The notes beneath the pieces were generated by a model, which had not been told where the DNA came from, did no database searches, and worked only from the letters and a program-made list of their open reading frames with translations. A DNA stretch of 64,000 nt from Nectonema munidae (Eukaryota; Nematomorpha; Nectonematoida; Nectonematidae): NCBI GenBank assembly GCA_030549495.1, contig JAUIRK010000376.1:434001-498000 (forward strand), given 5' to 3'. Of the stretch, positions 60,019-64,000 are shown piece by piece; position 1 is the stretch's first letter; every line of letters begins with the position of its first letter. The position numbers and the translations under genes are program-made.

Positions 60019-60413
60019 GCATTCAAAGTCGAATTACTTTTAGAATAAAAAAGTTTTTTCCAAGCTATAAAATGTTAATCTACCTCATTTCAGAAGCGCT
60101 ATGACGTGGTCTAAGTGAAATGACCTGAGAGTGAGTTCATTGACCCGTACCTGAACTCTAAATTTTCTCACTTTTTCAATTCCCGCGAGATATTTCAATA
60201 ATTTTACCCCGAACCTTTTTTTCTTTTTGCATTCAAAGTCAAATTACTTTTAGATTAAAAAAGTTTTTTCCAAGCTGTAAAATGTTAATCTACCTCATTT
60301 CAGGAGCGCTATCACGTGGTCTAAGTGAAATGACCTGAGAGTGAGTTTATTGACCCGCACATGAACTCTAAATTTTCTCACTTTTTCAATTCCCGCGCGA
60401 TATTTCAATAATT
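60019..60413 (+). repeat. Two-copy tandem duplication, period 210 bp
   Basis: GCATTCAAAGTC at 60,019 recurs at 60,229, and the following 185 bp agree at roughly 95 percent (AGTTTTTTCCAAGCTRTAAA, ATGACCTGAGAGTGAGTT, TTTTTCAATTCCCGCG). The block holds the less AT-rich phrase GCGCTATGACGTGGTCTAAG. It is non-coding. Confidence 0.85.
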
Positions 60414-60419
60414 TAGAAA

Positions 60420-61180
60420 TTTCAAGTGAGGTAAAGTACTTTTATAAATAAATGATTTTGTGAAAAAAAATTTCGAAAAATTGACATTTTTTATTCAAAA
60501 ATTTTACATCAAAATAAAGTTATTTTTATATAATTTTTATATGATCTTATTCAAAATTGCTTATATTTTATTTTAGAATTATGAAAAATATTTATTTTGG
60601 ATATATTTTTTTGATTTTAACAATTTTTTAAAAAATTTTGTCAAAATTTTAAAGAAAACTTTATGCGAGAAATTTTTTAAACGATGCCTATCTTAAAGAG
60701 CATCATTTTACCCACATTTTTCAATTATTTTTGGTTTTCAAAAAATTTATGAAATTTTTTTATAAGGCCTTGAATAATATGCACACTTTTGCTATTTTTC
60801 ACAATATTTTAGCGTGTAAAATGAAAAATTTAATTTTTTTTTTTGCATATTCATAAAATAAAAGCGGGCTCAAAATATGACTTCACATATACATAACAAA
60901 TATTATACATTTTTAGAATCCTCTCATCATTCTATTTAATAATTTCAAAGTTTTATTCTATTATTTTGCATTCTTTAGAAAAAAAATATATTTTTTTGTG
61001 AAAATTTACTTGAAACGGGGTTTCCTTTGCGGGCGATATCAATTATAATTATTAGAGGTATGAATGATCTTTGTGGATGATTTAATGATTATTAGGGGTA
61101 CCAATGATCTTTGAGGAGACCTAGAATCACAGGGTACTGGTAATTAAAGCATTTTTATGGGCTTTTAGAATAGAAAGATA
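60420..61180. other. Very AT-rich spacer
   Basis: Only T- and A-rich low-complexity sequence is visible, with a short near-repeat of ATTATTAGAGGTATGAATGA near 61,047 and 61,088. Confidence 0.4.
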
Positions 61181-61189
61181 CGCCTAGTC

Positions 61190-61590
61190 TTTTAATTAAT
61201 TTTTATCAAATTATGCATATACGAAACTTAAATTAAGGGGAGCGAACGATATATTTAAAAAGAATAAATATTTTTTGATTTGAACATTTTTCGATCTTTG
61301 ATTATTTGACTATATTATCTAAAATCGTGCAAATTGCATAATATAGGTAATAACTTTTGTACCATCGTATGAGGTAGCAAAATATGAACAGAAATTTAAT
61401 ATTTTTTCATTTTTTAAGAATATTTTTCGATTCTTTGACAAATATATTATTTAATATCGTGAAAAAATTGCAAATATACAGGTAATAATTTATGTAACAC
61501 CCTCTCTCCGAATGAGGTATATCAAATCTTACATTTGGGCAAAATATGAACTGACAGATTGGAGATGAACCAACGTAGTATAAAGGTAAT
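61190..61590 (+). repeat. Dispersed repeat with 111-bp family words (copy 3)
   Basis: The segment opens with TTTTTATCAAATTATGCATA and AAGGGGAGCGAACGATATAT, as in the arms near 31.8 kb. It continues AATCGTGCAAATTGCATAAT and GGTAATAAC, then a 111-type unit part (CTCCGAATGAGGTATATCAA, GGAGATGAACCAACGTAGTA). It is a single, diverged copy without tandem expansion. Confidence 0.75.
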
Positions 61591-61805
61591 AACTTATGAT
61601 TGATACATATTATATTATTTAAGCACAGATGTTCTTTGCTTATTATTCAGCTTCTCGACGCTTCCACTAATCTGCCCTTTTCTTCATTTATCTTTTTCTC
61701 CCTAGGCTTCCCTCATCACACTTAATTTTTAAAGAGTTTCTACTTTTTTGATCAACAAAAATTTTACTGTCTATTAATTTATTTCACTCCTTTAATCATG
61801 TGAGT

Positions 61806-61968
61806 ATACATATATGACGTCCCCTACAACAGGGGGTGGGGGGCTAATTGTAGATGGTGTGTATTAAAAAATAGAGCACGAGGGGTAAAAATCAGGACAG
61901 GGCGCGGGGGGGGGGGGGGGGGTTCAAAACTTAAAATTTTTTGGGGGAGGTCATTTATTTATCATCCC
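61806..61968 (+). mobile_element. MITE, copy 2 of the 53.75-kb family
   Basis: It aligns in reverse orientation to 53,750-53,873 (GGCTAATTGTAGAT, ATTAAAAAATAGAGCACGAG, TTTTTTGGGGGAGGTCATTT), ending TCATCCC. A G-run of about 19 bases near 61,905 lengthens it. Confidence 0.55.
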
Positions 61969-62311
61969 TATGATAACTCACGCTCAATTTATCGACATAT
62001 ACTAATATACTTTTATAATCTTCAACTCAATTTTTAAATAACTTTCGTCTCTGAATAATGATTTTTAACCCCTCATTGACAGTAAAAGAGTGAAATGGTT
62101 TGTCATTCTGAAAATGTGAAATCCAAAAAATTAAATTGAAATGAAAAAATATAAGAACAAAATTTATTTAAAAATTTAAAACTCAAAGAGTTATATATAT
62201 ATATATCTTACAAGCTGTGTCATTTTCAACCAAAGGGTTATATCCTTTTTTCAACAAAATGGATCTAAAAAGAAAATTAAATTTAAAAATTTATTAAAAA
62301 ATATTAAAAAG

Positions 62312-63704
62312 TTAATCAATTACAAATTTTTCCGAGTCATTGGAAATATTTTTTTTGTTTGAAATTTTGATATTATTGAGATATTTTAGACGAGCTAGGG
62401 AAAGATTTTTAACTTGAGCCATTGCAGAACGAATAGAGACATCCAATTTTTTATTTGCGTAATGATCTTCCAATCTATCGTCGTCTTTTTCCTCTTTTAA
62501 GTAAATAAAAAGTATTAGAAGAGAACTCTTTAAAAAATGCATACATACTAAGACTACATACATTTAACATTAGCCCCAAGCACTGAAATATTTAGATCTC
62601 AAAATCAGCAGTAGTGCCTGGCTTCTCAAACGGTTCCATGGTGCGCCCTTGAAGATAACCAGGTGCGTCATGTGAATCCTAAGGTTAAATCTAGATCTGG
62701 GATTCTTAACAAGGGGTGCACTCATCCCCAAAGGGTGTGAGACAACATAACAGGGAGTGCAAGAAACAACCAAATATTGGACAATATACGTAGTATGTAC
62801 TTATTTAAATTTTATGACTGATTTTTCCATATCAATCTCATCATAGGATAAAAAATTTTGAGAAGCACTGATAAATATTCGTCTTTTGATAGTTAATTTT
62901 GTGCTGAGACCGTTATTCGGAATCGAGAAATGCAAAAACTATGTTTTTGTGTCAGACGTTTATTAACACAAATAAATATAAAAGTTTTTCAAGAATGTCA
63001 AAAAATGTACGATTGCGCAAACATTAAACATAACTCGAATACTAATACTAATTCTACACCTAACGCCGACAATAGGTTTTCAAAATTTTACACAGTAAGG
63101 ACCATTTAAAAATTTGTATAAAATTGAGTCTTTATCAAACAAGTTAACTGAAATGATAAATATAGATAACTAGACAGGGACATGTAGATTATAATAGGCA
63201 GCAGCAAAAATTTTAGAAATGATGCATCATAAATTAAAACTCATTCACATGGCAAAGTAGTACATGCAGACAAATTCCATCATTTAGTTATAATTTCTAT
63301 GTATCTAAAAAAAGTAAGGAAAGTGTTGCTGAGACGTCATGCATAAAAGTGCAAGGATAATAATTGGAAAATAAGGAAACCTTTTATTCAAACAAGTTGA
63401 AAACTTTACAAATTTTCGACCACTATGTCTTCTTCAGATAAATAAGCAAAGCGTTAAATGAACGTTCATTAACGAAAAGTCGTCTATTTAACGATTTGTT
63501 TATTTATCTGAAGAAGACGAGAGTGGTCGAAAATCAATAAAGTTTTCAACTTGTTTGAATAAAAATTTTACTTAATATTCCTATCTAAAAAAAGCTTGCT
63601 TAAAACGGCATCTCTCTTCGATAATGTTTTTCTATATCTAAAAGATTCTTACCTATTATAGTTTGAAAAGCACGACGAACACATTCTAATTCATCACTCA
63701 CAAT
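62312..63704 (-). CDS. 3' end of an unrecognised host gene (two exons)
   Basis: Exon 63,704-63,653 (52 nt) reads IVSDELECVRRAFQTII and ends in phase 1 at a GTAAGA donor; its acceptor is CATTTAG. The next exon 62,493-62,312 follows an acceptor ending TTAAAAG, completes a GAG codon and runs to TAA: EKDDDRLEDHYANKKLDVSI, RSAMAQVKNLSLARLKYLNN, then a lysine/serine-rich tail. The phase match and the charged, helix-prone composition support a real gene; heptad-like leucines in the second exon suggest a coiled coil. Upstream exons would lie beyond the window. The 1.16-kb intron carries a MITE at 63,380-63,564. I do not recognise the family. Confidence 0.6.
62590..62765. repeat. hAT-type MITE remnants
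   Basis: Phrases such as TGCCTGGCTTCTCAAACGGT, CATGGTGCGCCC and GGGATTCTTAACAAGGGGTG are typical of hAT MITE ends in animals. It lies in the intergenic DNA upstream of nothing visible and just 5' (genomically right) of the terminal exon at 62,493, inside the intron. Exact ends were not resolved. Confidence 0.35.
63380..63564. mobile_element. 185-bp palindromic MITE in the right-edge gene
   Basis: The arms TTTTATTCAAACAAGTTGAA ... TTCGACCACT ... TCTTCTTCAGATAAATAA and their reverse complement are nearly perfect over about 75 bp each, leaving a short loop around 63,455-63,490. The whole can form one hairpin. It is non-coding. Confidence 0.85.
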
Positions 63705-64000
63705 CTAAATGACAAAACGTGAACTTTTGATTCGTGATTATATACTTTATGAAGTGAAAATAAACTTATTGAAGCTTAAAATATCATTTGTACAAGAGTA
63801 TGTAGATGATAGAATGTTTAAATAGTCTTTGTGGTACTAATGCCATCACCTATTTATTCTTGCATTGTTAATATACACTTTTGAAATTTGTGGATGTGCA
63901 TAATTTTGTACAAATTATATTGCTAACTTGAAACGTAATTATATTTCATTCTTAATAAAAAAATATTTCAAATTACTTCTTTCAAATTTTGTTCTAAATT

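Overview
The window looks like repeat-dense nuclear DNA of an invertebrate animal. It is very AT-rich, host coding is split into small exons with GT..AG introns (several only about 50-120 bp), and most recognisable coding matter is decayed transposable elements. There is no operon structure, Shine-Dalgarno pattern or CRISPR array. The element mix (ZBED5/SCAND3-like hAT, piggyBac, Merlin, RTE-like LINE, tRNA-type SINE) and an arthropod-type repeat ORF near 25 kb fit an arthropod, perhaps a crustacean; that assignment is inference.

Host genes. The clearest gene runs on the minus strand from 40,723 down to 29,848. It is an orthologue of PHAF1 (C16orf70/UPF0183, fly CG7083), the phagophore-associated autophagy factor. 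Twelve coding exons join in phase and give 372 codons to a stop; only the short N-terminal exon was not found. At the right edge (62,312-63,704, minus) two phase-matched exons form the 3' end of an unrecognised host gene. Two weaker coding candidates lie at 17,777 and 59,224 on the plus strand.

Layout. 1-13.3 kb is mostly non-coding, with a satellite-like dispersed repeat (3.4-4.1 kb), a (GAT)n microsatellite of about 650 bp (7.2-7.85 kb), two MITEs and two transposase scraps. 13.34-16.75 kb is a hAT element with perfect terminal repeats and an 8-bp target duplication; an RTE-like LINE sits inside it with its own 9-bp duplication. 22.0-24.3 kb is a second, ZBED5-like hAT. 25-28 kb holds a repeat-family ORF fossil, a Tc1/IS630-type DDE fragment and a LINE 3' end. 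29.8-40.7 kb is the PHAF1 gene, with MITEs and satellites in its introns. 40.8-49.1 kb is a nest: a LINE tail carrying a TTAA MITE, a third hAT transposase fossil, a 3.7-kb hAT-type element that holds a hAT MITE and a foldback palindrome, then a Merlin transposase with a 51-bp spliceosomal-type intron. 49.1-52.9 kb is a C-rich LINE with a zinc-knuckle ORF1 and RNase H, abutting Merlin. 54.56-55.71 kb is a piggyBac relic. 57-62 kb holds repeats and hAT scraps.

I found no convincing new biological system. The best leads are the nested insertions dated by target duplications, the foldback palindrome of 42-bp units, the Merlin intron, and the compact, AT-shifted PHAF1 gene with its divergent C-terminus.
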